Under the pieces are notes generated by a model, which saw nothing but the letters and a program-made list of their open reading frames with translations, was not told where the DNA came from and ran no database searches. The position numbers and the translations under genes were made by a program. DNA of 49,921 bases from JBPCQA01 sp050998615 (lineage in GTDB: Bacteria > Actinomycetota > Actinomycetes > Propionibacteriales > Nocardioidaceae), in assembly GCA_050998615.1 (NCBI GenBank), contig JBPCQA010000040.1:1-49921 (forward strand), written 5' to 3'. The first letter of the stretch is position 1; the number at the start of each line of letters is the position of its first letter. Shown here one piece after another: positions 16,628-24,224 of this stretch.

Positions 16628-16751
16628 CTCCGAGGGCGTCCCGGTCGTCCCCCGTACCCGACGTAGCGGCGCTCGGCATTTGAGTGGCGCTACGACCCGT
16701 TTGCAAAAGCGCGTTGAGGGGCCGCCTAAACTGGTGCCCACAGCGACGACA

Positions 16752-16970
16752 GAGACAAGTAGTCGCGGGTAGTCGACAGCCCAGAGAGCCGCCGGGAGCT
16801 GGAAAGGCGGACTGCGACCCCGAGACGAAGACACTCTCGAGCTGGAGTGACAAACGAGGCCGGCAAGCCCGACGGTTCTGTGGGTGCGGGTTCCAAACGC
16901 CGGCGAAGGTGTGGTGGCACCGCGAGCTTGCCCGTCGCCCACGCCTCCAGGGCCCATCCATCTCTGGAGG
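16752..16970 (+). promoter_or_regulatory. Aspartate-specific T-box riboswitch with translational output
   Basis: Stem I pairs CGGG 16766/CCCG 16819, TCG 16773/CGA 16815, CAG 16777/CTG 16812 and CCGCC 16789/GGCGG 16806, with the conserved AGAGAG bulge (16783-16788) and an apical loop containing GCTGGAAA. AGTA (16758-16761) faces GAA (16827-16829), followed by specifier GAC (16830-16832), an Asp codon. The T-box GGTGGCACCGCG spans 16913-16924; its TGGC would pair with a GCCA tRNA end, matching the G discriminator of tRNA-Asp. CCTCCAG (16944-16950) is a perfect complement of CTGGAGG (16964-16970), which contains the ribosome binding site of aspS. No terminator T-run, so control is of translation: uncharged tRNA-Asp should expose the site. 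Confidence 0.88.
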
Positions 16971-16977
16971 TGTTCTC

Positions 16978-18324
16978 GTGTCTTCTGGTTTTCATTCAAC
17001 CGAGCCGCGCAGCTTTGCGGCATCACTACAGCGGCGCACGCTTGCTGCCGACCTCCCGTCGTACGCCGGATCCGATGGCGCGCGCGTCCGCGTCAGCGGC
17101 TGGATCCATCGTCGCCGCCGATTGTCGGGGTTGACGTTTGTCGTGATCCGGGACCGTAGCGGGCTCGCCCAGGTAGTGGCGAGGGACCCGGTGGTGCTGA
17201 CCCAGGTCGACGAGCTCACCGAGGAGACGGCCGTCGACGTGGTCGGTGAGGTGGCGGTCAACGCGCAGGCTCCCGGTGGTGTGGAGGTCATCAATCCGAC
17301 GTTCACCGCGCTGACCGCACCCGCACAGACGCCGCCGATCGAGCTGTGGCGCCCGTCGATCTCGGCGGGGCTGCCGACCATGCTCGACCACGCGCAGGTG
17401 ACCTGGCGACATCCCCTGCAGCAGGCCAAGTGGCAACTGGCCGCCGCGTCTTTGCACGGCTTTCGGGCCGCCCTGGACGCCCACGGCTTCACCGAGGTGC
17501 ACAGCCCCAAGCTTGTCGAGTCCGCTACCGAGTCAGGAGCCAATGTCTTCCAGGTCGACTATTTCGGCAGACCGGCCTACCTCGCGCAGTCGCCACAGTT
17601 CTACAAGCAAGTGATGGTTGGCATCTTCGAGCGCGTCTACGAAGTCGGGCCGGTCTTTCGTGCCGAACCACACGACACGGTCCGACACTTGGCCGAATAC
17701 GTTTCGCTTGACGTCGAAGTCGGCTTCATCACCGACCACCGTGACGTCATCGCGGTGCTGCGAGATGTGGTCGCCGGCATGGTCAGTTGCATCCACGACC
17801 GGGCCGAGCCGGCGGTCGAGTTGCTGGCTGCCGAAATCCCAGATGTGCCGGCGGAGCTGCCCATCCTGCACTTTCGAGAGGCACTGGAGATCGCCGGAGC
17901 ACCTCCGGACGAGCCGGACCTGTCACCCGCACACGAGCGCGCGGTTGGCGCGTGGGGGAAAGACACTCACGGCAGCGACTTTGTCGTGGTTGAGGGCTAC
18001 CCGACCGCCGATCGGGCGTTCTACACCGCGCCGAGCCCAGCTGACCCGCATTGGTCGAACTCATTCGACCTGATCTTTCGCGGCATCGAGCTGGTGAGCG
18101 GTGCGCAGCGGCTGCACCGCTACCACGACTACGTCAAGGCGTTGCGCTCGCGTGGGCTGCCAGTGGAGCCGTACGCCGGCTACCTGGACGCGTTCAAGCA
18201 CGGGATCCCGCCGCACGGTGGATTCGCCATCGGGCTCGAGCGTTGGACGGGCCGCCTCGTCGAGGCGGAGAACATCCGCGAGGTCACGCTGTTCCCACGC
18301 GATCTGCATAGGTTGGCGCCGTAG
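16978..18324 (+). CDS. aspS: Archaeal/eukaryotic-type aspartyl-tRNA synthetase (AspRS2, probably non-discriminating)
   Basis: 448 residues from GTG 16978 with GGAGG 7 nt upstream. N-terminal OB-fold (RVRVSGWIHRRRRLSGLTFVVIRDRSG), then class II core: motif 2 VYEVGPVFRAEPHDTVRHLAEY and motif 3 GGFAIGLERWTGRL. The ~110-residue GAD insertion of bacterial AspRS (about 590 residues) is absent, which is diagnostic of the archaeal type. Such enzymes often charge both tRNA-Asp and tRNA-Asn, feeding the GatCAB amidotransferase. The upstream T-box with an Asp specifier agrees with tRNA-Asp as a substrate. Probably horizontally acquired in this lineage; whether it is the sole AspRS cannot be seen here. 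doxX follows 15 nt later. Confidence 0.93.
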   Translation: MSSGFHSTEPRSFAASLQRRTLAADLPSYAGSDGARVRVSGWIHRRRRLSGLTFVVIRDRSGLAQVVARDPVVLTQVDELTEETAVDVVGEVAVNAQAPGGVEVINPTFTALTAPAQTPPIELWRPSISAGLPTMLDHAQVTWRHPLQQAKWQLAAASLHGFRAALDAHGFTEVHSPKLVESATESGANVFQVDYFGRPAYLAQSPQFYKQVMVGIFERVYEVGPVFRAEPHDTVRHLAEYVSLDVEVGFITDHRDVIAVLRDVVAGMVSCIHDRAEPAVELLAAEIPDVPAELPILHFREALEIAGAPPDEPDLSPAHERAVGAWGKDTHGSDFVVVEGYPTADRAFYTAPSPADPHWSNSFDLIFRGIELVSGAQRLHRYHDYVKALRSRGLPVEPYAGYLDAFKHGIPPHGGFAIGLERWTGRLVEAENIREVTLFPRDLHRLAP

Positions 18325-18339
18325 GGTAATAATGAGGCC

Positions 18340-18852
18340 ATGGCCCTAGTCAGATTGTTAGCTCGCCCGATGTTGTCCACCATGTTCATCGCTGGCGGCA
18401 TCAACTCGTTGAAGAACTCCGATTATCTCGCCGAGCGGGCCAAGCCCGTGACCGACAGGTTGATGCCGGCCGTCGAGCGGGCGACCGCGTCATTGCCGAT
18501 CACGGTTGACCACAAGACAATCGTGAAACTCAACGGCGTCGTGCACGTGGTCGGAGGCGCGATGCTGGCCACCGGCCGGTGGCCGCGACTGTCGTCGCTT
18601 GTGCTCGCCGCCACCCTCGTGCCGACGACGCTTGGCGGTCATCGTTTCTGGGAGGAAAGCGATCCTCAGCAGCGGGTGAACCAGCGCGTCCACCTGCTGA
18701 AGAACATCTCGATGGGGGGTGGCCTGCTGCTGGCGAGCGTGGACACCCAGGGCAAGCCGAGCCTGGCTTGGCGCGCCAAGCACGGCGCCGACAAGGCGAA
18801 GCAGAAGGCCGACAAGGCGAAGCAGAGGGCCGGCAAGCTCACTAACAGCTAG
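18340..18852 (+). CDS. DoxX family membrane protein
   Basis: 170 residues. Opens with ARPMLSTMFIAGGINSLKN, typical of actinobacterial DoxX proteins, followed by hydrophobic segments around LNGVVHVVGGAMLATGRW, LSSLVLAATLVPTTLGGHRFW and LLKNISMGGGLLLASVDT. The C-terminal 35 residues are a Lys/Ala repeat (KADKAKQ twice), cytoplasmic and coiled-coil-like. In mycobacteria a DoxX protein forms a membrane complex with SodA and SseA for redox homeostasis; here that role is only an analogy. Likely co-transcribed with aspS. Confidence 0.88.
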   Translation: MALVRLLARPMLSTMFIAGGINSLKNSDYLAERAKPVTDRLMPAVERATASLPITVDHKTIVKLNGVVHVVGGAMLATGRWPRLSSLVLAATLVPTTLGGHRFWEESDPQQRVNQRVHLLKNISMGGGLLLASVDTQGKPSLAWRAKHGADKAKQKADKAKQRAGKLTNS

Positions 18853-18870
18853 GTTGCCCATTCCTCGCGA

Positions 18871-20166
18871 GTGTGGGACTCGCTGCTGTCTGCGGTTGGG
18901 TCCGTGACGAGCGGCTGGTTGACGCCGTACGCCGATCGGCCGGTGCAGGCGACCGTCTTGCTGCCTGGGTCGAAGTCGATAACCAACCGGGCACTGGTCT
19001 TGGCCGCCATCGCCGATCGACCCTCGCGCCTCCATCGTCCACTCCGGGCCCGGGACACCGAGTTGATGATGGCGGCGCTGCAGTCGCTGGGCGTGGGCAT
19101 GGATCGCGTTGCGAATGCCATCGTGGTGACTCCGCAGCCGCTGCGGGGGCCGGCGGCCATCGACTGCGGGCTCGCCGGCACGGTCATGCGTTTCGTGCCG
19201 GCGATCGCCGGGCTGGCAGCCGGTCGAGTCCACTTCGACGGTGACGCGCGGGCGCGGCAACGACCGCTTGGGGTGATGCTGGCTGCCCTGCGTACCCTCG
19301 GCGTTGCGATTGGCCAGGAAGCGGTGTCGCTGCCCTTTGACTGTGTCGGCGCTGGTGCTGTCAGGGGTGGGGTGGTCAGGCTCGACTCGTCGGGGTCCAG
19401 CCAGTTCGTCTCGGGCTTGCTGCTGGCAGGCGCTCGATACGACAGCGGTGTCGACGTCCGCCATTGCGGCGACCCGATACCCTCGATGCCCCACATCGCA
19501 ATGACGGTTGCCATGCTGCGCGAGCGTGGCGTTGCAGTCGATGACAGCGCACCGAACCGATGGGTGGTGGCGCCCGGGCCGATCGCTGCAGTCGACGTCG
19601 ACGTAGAGCCTGACTTGAGCAGCGCGGCGCCTTTCCTCGCGGCCGCGCTGGTCACCGGCGGGACAGTGACCATCCCCGGCTGGCCTGGGCAAACGACACA
19701 GGCGGGCGACCGACTACGTTCAATCCTGACCGAGTTCGGCGCACAGGTTACCCACTCCGGCGACGCGCTCACGGTTGCTGGGACCGGCCGCTTCGACGGC
19801 ATCGACGTTGACCTGCACGAAACCGGCGAGCTGACTCCGGTGATTGCCGCCGTCGCCGCACTGGCGGACTCTCCTTCCCACCTTGGTGGCATCGCCCACC
19901 TGCGTGGCCACGAGACCGACCGGTTGACCGCGCTGCGCATCGAGCTGACGGCGTTGGGCGGTGACGTTCGAGAAACCGATGACGGACTCGAGATCCGGCC
20001 TCGCCAGCTCACCGGTCAGCTCTTTCACACCCACGGCGACCACCGATTGGCGCACGCCGCCGTGGTGTTGGGGCTGGCCGTCCCACACGTGTACGTCGAC
20101 GACATCGCCACCGCCGGCAAGACTTACGCCGACTTCGACGCGGCCTGGACGGAGCTGCTGCGATGA
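18871..20166 (+). CDS. aroA: 3-phosphoshikimate 1-carboxyvinyltransferase (EPSP synthase)
   Basis: 431 residues from GTG 18871; GTG 18904 (VTSGWLTPYADRP) is an equally good start by homology. Conserved: LPGSKSITNRALVL (PEP/S3P binding), ARDTELMM, GLAGTVMRFVPAIAG, DSSGSSQFVSGLLLAG, RGHETDRLTALRIEL and HGDHRLAHAAVVLGL. It transfers the enolpyruvyl group of PEP to shikimate 3-phosphate, the sixth step of the shikimate pathway, in the cytoplasm. The GLAGT motif differs from the GNAGT of E. coli, as in other actinobacteria. rsgA overlaps the stop by 4 nt. Confidence 0.96.
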   Translation: MWDSLLSAVGSVTSGWLTPYADRPVQATVLLPGSKSITNRALVLAAIADRPSRLHRPLRARDTELMMAALQSLGVGMDRVANAIVVTPQPLRGPAAIDCGLAGTVMRFVPAIAGLAAGRVHFDGDARARQRPLGVMLAALRTLGVAIGQEAVSLPFDCVGAGAVRGGVVRLDSSGSSQFVSGLLLAGARYDSGVDVRHCGDPIPSMPHIAMTVAMLRERGVAVDDSAPNRWVVAPGPIAAVDVDVEPDLSSAAPFLAAALVTGGTVTIPGWPGQTTQAGDRLRSILTEFGAQVTHSGDALTVAGTGRFDGIDVDLHETGELTPVIAAVAALADSPSHLGGIAHLRGHETDRLTALRIELTALGGDVRETDDGLEIRPRQLTGQLFHTHGDHRLAHAAVVLGLAVPHVYVDDIATAGKTYADFDAAWTELLR

Positions 20167-21158
20167 GCTCGCGAGGTTACGACGTCGAGGATCCGAGCCG
20201 GTTCGAGCGGCCACGGCGTCATACCCGGCCACGCACCAAGGACCGGCCGACGTACGCCGACGCCGTGGACGGCTTCGTGATCACCGTCGACCGTGGCCGC
20301 TTCACCGTCAGGGTCCTCGAGGGTGACACGGAGCGCATCGTGCTCGCGATGAAGTCTCGGCCACTCGGTCGTCAGGGCGTAGTCGTGGGCGATCGGGTCC
20401 GGCTGGTCGGCGATGTCAGCGGCATGACTGGGAGCCTGGCCCGCATCGTTGAGGTTGTGGAACGCCGGACGGTGCTTCGGCGTACCGCCGACGACGATGA
20501 TCCCGTCGAACGAATCCTGGTGGCCAACGCGAGCCAACTCGTGATCGTAGTGGCGGTGGCCGACCCGCAGCCGCGGACCCGCCTCATCGACCGTTGCCTG
20601 GTGGCGGCGTACGACGCTCGGCTCGACCCCTTGCTGTGCATCACCAAGGTCGACCTCGCCGATCCCGAGGGCCTGCTCGGGATCTATCGGCCGCTGCAGG
20701 TGCCGTTCGTGGTGGCCGAGCGCGGTGCCAACCTGGCGCCGGTTCGCGAGTGTCTGAAGGACCAGGTGAGCGTCCTGGTCGGACATTCGGGAGTCGGCAA
20801 GTCGACGCTGGTGAACGCACTGGTGCTCGGGGGTAATCGGGCAACCGGCCGGGTGAACGAGGTGACCGGCCGAGGCCGACATACGTCGACCTCGACTCGC
20901 GCGATGGAGCTCGACTTCGGTGGATGGGTTATCGACACTCCGGGGATCCGCTCGTTCGGCCTGGCACACGTCGACCCGCGTCACCTGATCGGTGCCTTCG
21001 AAGATCTCGACGCGCTGACCGTCGATTGCCCGCGTGGCTGCACTCATGGCGCCGGTGAGCCCGAGTGCGCCCTCGACACGGCGGTGGCTGACGGACGTGT
21101 CGACGCCGAGCGAGTCGAGTCGTTACGGCGACTGCTCTCCAGCCGGGAAACCAGTTAA
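20163..21158 (+). CDS. rsgA: Ribosome small subunit-dependent GTPase A
   Basis: 331 residues. OB-fold N-terminus (DGFVITVDRGRFTVRVLEG), then a circularly permuted GTPase: G4 ITKVD precedes G1 GHSGVGKSTLVNAL, followed by the switch region TGRGRHTSTST and G3 DTPGIRSFG. The C-terminal zinc module CPRGCTHGAGEPEC is intact. RsgA acts as a late 30S maturation checkpoint. It overlaps aroA by ATGA, the conserved actinobacterial aroA-rsgA arrangement. The N-terminal basic tail (residues 1-35) is typical of this clade. Confidence 0.96.
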   Translation: MSSRGYDVEDPSRFERPRRHTRPRTKDRPTYADAVDGFVITVDRGRFTVRVLEGDTERIVLAMKSRPLGRQGVVVGDRVRLVGDVSGMTGSLARIVEVVERRTVLRRTADDDDPVERILVANASQLVIVVAVADPQPRTRLIDRCLVAAYDARLDPLLCITKVDLADPEGLLGIYRPLQVPFVVAERGANLAPVRECLKDQVSVLVGHSGVGKSTLVNALVLGGNRATGRVNEVTGRGRHTSTSTRAMELDFGGWVIDTPGIRSFGLAHVDPRHLIGAFEDLDALTVDCPRGCTHGAGEPECALDTAVADGRVDAERVESLRRLLSSRETS

Positions 21159-21171
21159 GCAACCTCCTGCT

Positions 21172-21202
21172 CCACCGTGGGCGTGGTTTCGAGACGCTCG
21201 CA
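21172..21202. repeat. REP-like element, half copy 3
   Basis: CCACCGTGGGCGTGGTTTCGAGACGCTCGCAAG carries the GTGGTTTCGAG(A/G)C(G)GCTCGC half of the interspersed repeat, without the second arm. It sits between the convergent ends of rsgA and the DUF2231 gene. Confidence 0.5.
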
Positions 21203-21214
21203 AGCCAGAGGGCG

Positions 21215-21712
21215 TCACTTGTAGTTGACGGTGCCGGTCGGGTTCCACACGGCTCGCGCCCCAATGTCCCCGACGCGATACGTTTGGACCACCAGCGCCG
21301 CCGCACCGACCAGCAACACGGCGGACACGACGAACGCGATTGGCCTGGTGAACGTGGATGGCCGGTGCGACGCTGCGAACGCGACCACGACGATGACCGC
21401 GAAAATCACCACGATGACCAGCAGCACATTCGCGCGCTGCGCGTGCTGCTGGACCAGCGACCCGATCTGTGACGAGATCCAGCCCGGCCCGTTGTTGCGT
21501 TCCAGCGCGTGTCGGAAGCTTCCACCGGTCAGCTTTGCGATGTACACCGCGATGGCGGCAACGGTGGCGACGATGAGCAGCGGAAGCCGCGACCATGCCC
21601 GAGTTCGCGGCACCACAAACAAGATCGCCAACAGCGCCGCCAGCGGCACGGCCACCACGGCGGCGTGCACGATGAGCACATGAAGCGGCAAGCCGTTGAT
21701 CTGGCTGAACAT
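21215..21712 (-). CDS. DUF2231-like four-helix membrane protein
   Basis: 165 residues from ATG 21712 (MFSQINGLPLHVLIVHAAVV). Four membrane segments: VVAVPLAALLAILFVV, LPLLIVATVAAIAVYIA, VLLVIVVIFAVIVVVAFAA and FVVSAVLLVGAAALVVQTYRVG. The amphipathic GLPLHVLIVH opening with its conserved His is characteristic of DUF2231, some members of which are linked to haem or redox membrane proteins. Function unknown. Convergent with rsgA. Confidence 0.8.
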   Translation of the reverse strand: MFSQINGLPLHVLIVHAAVVAVPLAALLAILFVVPRTRAWSRLPLLIVATVAAIAVYIAKLTGGSFRHALERNNGPGWISSQIGSLVQQHAQRANVLLVIVVIFAVIVVVAFAASHRPSTFTRPIAFVVSAVLLVGAAALVVQTYRVGDIGARAVWNPTGTVNYK

Positions 21713-21846
21713 GACTGCTCCTATGCGCGCGCCCCATTCTGGACCAGCCCATGCTCGCATCGATAACTAAGAGCATCCCAAGGTGATCAGACCGGCGGTG
21801 CGCGTCGCGCCGCCCGAAAGAGGCTCCGCGCCGTAGCGTAAAACCC

Positions 21847-22743
21847 ATGCCTGTCGACCACACCGACGATCTGCGTCTGGCGCATGTCCTCGCCGATGAC
21901 GCCGACTCGTTGACGATGGACCGCTTCAAGGCACTCGACCTGCATGTGCTAACCAGGCCCGACCTAACTCCAGCGTCAGATGCCGACAAGCGGGTGGAGG
22001 ATGTGATCCGCCGCAGTCTGAGCCGGGCTCGCCCGCGCGATGCTGTGCTCGGAGCAGAATCCGGCACTGCATGGGATTCGCGGCAGTGGGTGATCGACCC
22101 GATCGACGACATCAGCAACTTCAGCCGCGGCGTGCCGGTATGGGCCACCTTGATCGGGCTCATGGTCGAAGGCGAGGTGGTCGCCGGCGTGGTGTCGGCT
22201 CCCGCGATCGGTCGCCGCTGGTGGGCGTCGAGGGGCAGCGGCGCCTGGACTGGCAAGTCGTTGTCGTCGGCGGTCGGCTGCCATGTCTCTGATATCTCGG
22301 TGCTCGAGGACGCATCGTTGTCTTACTCGTCGTTAACCGAATGGGAAGCGCACAACCGGCTTGACGAGTTCATCGCGCTGACTCGACGTTGCTGGACAAG
22401 CCGAGCGTACGGCGACTTCTGGTCGGCCATGCTCGTCGCCGAGGGCGCCGTCGACATCGCCGCCGAGCCCGCGCTCCCCCTGTGCGACATGGCAGCGCCC
22501 GCCGTGATCGTCGACGAGGCGGGCGGTCGGTTCACCGGACTGGACGGATCACCCGGCCCGCAAGCCGGCAACGCGCTGGTCACCAACGGTCGGTTGCATG
22601 AGCAGGCACTGGCGTTCATCGGCACGCTGCCGGACGGGACGTTTGATGCGCTCCCGATCTCGCCTGGCGGCAGCGTTCATGACCTCGGCTCCCACCGACA
22701 GCGTTTCACCCCAGCGACTCGGCCGCCTGATGCCGCCGATTGA
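21847..22743 (+). CDS. hisN: Histidinol-phosphatase-like inositol monophosphatase-family protein with altered active site
   Basis: 298 residues. Overall match to actinobacterial HisN: RPDLTPASDADKRVED, WVIDPID, FSRGVPVWATLIGL, AYGDFWSAMLVAEGAVDIAAEP, CDMAAPAVIVDEAGGRFT. HisN removes phosphate from histidinol phosphate using Mg2+. However, the metal-binding GEE reads GAE (the position equivalent to Glu70 of human IMPA1 is Ala), and the invariant DPIDG(T/S) reads DPIDDI. The three catalytic Asp remain. A reduced or changed activity is possible. The C-terminal ~45 residues extend beyond the fold and overlap the end of the next, convergent gene. Confidence 0.85.
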   Translation: MPVDHTDDLRLAHVLADDADSLTMDRFKALDLHVLTRPDLTPASDADKRVEDVIRRSLSRARPRDAVLGAESGTAWDSRQWVIDPIDDISNFSRGVPVWATLIGLMVEGEVVAGVVSAPAIGRRWWASRGSGAWTGKSLSSAVGCHVSDISVLEDASLSYSSLTEWEAHNRLDEFIALTRRCWTSRAYGDFWSAMLVAEGAVDIAAEPALPLCDMAAPAVIVDEAGGRFTGLDGSPGPQAGNALVTNGRLHEQALAFIGTLPDGTFDALPISPGGSVHDLGSHRQRFTPATRPPDAAD

Positions 22744-23485
22744 GCAGTCGGATGATCCACGGCGACACCGAGATCGCGGCCAGGTCGAACCAGCCGTACC
22801 CGCCGGGTGCTCCCGACGGTGGGTTGCCAATAGGCACCAGGCCGCTCGGGTCGTGAGTCTGCCAGGTCCACGTGCCGAGCGACGTGCCGACCAGCTCCAG
22901 ATAGGTGACGACGATCGCCGCGCCGATATAGACCCCGCGTGACGGCCCCCACTTGAAGAACGCCGCCAGACAGACGAACCAAAAGGCTCCCAGGGCGTCC
23001 GTTCGCTGGGCAACCGCGACGCCGTACGTCGCCCAACCGCCGCCGATCAACAAGACGGCTCCCGACCAGGCCCGCGAGTAGTTTCGCACCAGCGCCGTCC
23101 GGCCAATCGACAACGCGGCAAGGTAGACGAGCCCATGCCCGGGAGGAACATACATCGGCACGTTGTCGAATCGGTAAACATAGACGCCCAGTAGCGGAGA
23201 GAACGTGAACTCCACAAGCGAGGCGAACACGATGACCACAGCCGTCTGCACCCGGACAAGCACCGACTCGCGCATGAGCACCACGAACAACACGAGCCAA
23301 GTGAGCACACCCAGGGCGCGCTGGAGCTGATGACTTCCGTGGGAGTCCAGCAGCAGGACCGTGGTGATCCAACCGACGACGACGGCGATTACGACGGTCG
23401 GCGGAAGCGCAGCACCCGACCGTGGGTGCGAGCGAGCCGCGGAGGGCGCGACAGGTTGGTCGCGCAGAGTGGTCACGCCCGTCAT
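22706..23485 (-). CDS. Polytopic integral membrane protein, unknown function
   Basis: 259 residues from ATG 23485. About seven hydrophobic segments, beginning TVVIAVVVGWITTVLLL and ending near the polar RRHQAAESLG tail. Conserved-looking polar patches within it: PLLGVYVYRFDNVPMYVPPGHGLVYL and GTWTWQTHDPSGLVPIGNPPSGAPGGY. The layout (aromatic, Pro/Gly-rich loops between helices) resembles carotenoid-biosynthesis-type or other uncharacterised actinobacterial membrane proteins, but I cannot assign a family. Its 3' end overlaps the hisN 3' end by ~38 bp, convergently. Confidence 0.75.
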   Translation of the reverse strand: MTGVTTLRDQPVAPSAARSHPRSGAALPPTVVIAVVVGWITTVLLLDSHGSHQLQRALGVLTWLVLFVVLMRESVLVRVQTAVVIVFASLVEFTFSPLLGVYVYRFDNVPMYVPPGHGLVYLAALSIGRTALVRNYSRAWSGAVLLIGGGWATYGVAVAQRTDALGAFWFVCLAAFFKWGPSRGVYIGAAIVVTYLELVGTSLGTWTWQTHDPSGLVPIGNPPSGAPGGYGWFDLAAISVSPWIIRLLNRRHQAAESLG

Positions 23486-23610
23486 CCTCGCAGGTGACAA
23501 TCAACTGCGAGGCAGCTACCACGCAGCAGCCGGCGCGACTAGTCTCGGTCCCTAGGCGGGCCTGGGAACGGCCTGGGAGGGTCAACGATGCGCGAGCGGC
23601 CAGTGAGGCG

Positions 23611-24210
23611 ATGAAGCGGCTCTTCGCGGCAATCCTCCTCCCGTCCGATGTCGAGTCCCACCTCGACGGGCATGTTGACGCGGCACGGGCGGCGCATCCC
23701 GAGCTGCGATGGGTGAAGCCAGCTCGCTGGCACGTGACCTGCGAGTTCATGGGCGAGAGTGGTCCGCACGAGGTCGACCGCCAACTGCGGCGGTGGGAGA
23801 AGCGGGCTAGGCGCAGCATGCCGCTGCGGTTGCAGCTTGCCGGGGTCGGCACGTTCCCGAAGACATGGATGGCCAAAGTCTTGTGGGTAGGCCTCGGCGG
23901 TGACGTCGAATCCTGGCGCAAGCTGGCGGCGTACGGCAACGACCCGCATCTGACGTTGGCCCGCACCCGTCAACGCACCGACTTGACCGGAGTGGTCGAC
24001 GAGCTCTTGTCGTACGCCGGTCCGGCCTGGACCGCGGAGCAGGTAGCGGTGATCGAGTCACATCTAGGTGGCGCGCCCGATGGCGGCCCACACTACGAGG
24101 TGCTGGAGGCTTTCACACTCGGCCGCGCCACGACTGGCGACGGCATTGACGGCTCCGAGTCGGATTGGCAGTATTCCGACGAGGGCCCTCGCAGGCCGTC
24201 CCAACCCTAG
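23611..24210 (+). CDS. thpR: RNA 2',3'-cyclic phosphodiesterase (LigT/ThpR family)
   Basis: 199 residues from ATG 23611 (MKRLFAAILLPSDV). Two H-x-T motifs of the 2H phosphoesterase fold are clear: WHVTCEF and DPHLTLAR. The fold is complete to the AVIESHLGG strand. ThpR opens 2',3'-cyclic phosphates on RNA to 2'-phosphates; physiological role in bacteria uncertain. The C-terminal ~30 residues (acidic, Ser-rich) are an extra tail. It is followed after 14 nt by the APC permease on the same strand, possibly co-transcribed. Confidence 0.9.
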   Translation: MKRLFAAILLPSDVESHLDGHVDAARAAHPELRWVKPARWHVTCEFMGESGPHEVDRQLRRWEKRARRSMPLRLQLAGVGTFPKTWMAKVLWVGLGGDVESWRKLAAYGNDPHLTLARTRQRTDLTGVVDELLSYAGPAWTAEQVAVIESHLGGAPDGGPHYEVLEAFTLGRATTGDGIDGSESDWQYSDEGPRRPSQP

Positions 24211-24224
24211 AGCGGTGCACCCAC

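Noticed and set aside
16878..16900. tRNA T-arm-like GGGTTCCAAAC before aspS
   Set aside because: No acceptor, D or anticodon stems can be formed; it belongs to the T-box leader.
22677..23966. Long minus-strand frame spanning the membrane protein and thpR
   Set aside because: It is a frame shadow; the membrane protein in another minus frame and thpR on plus have clear signatures.
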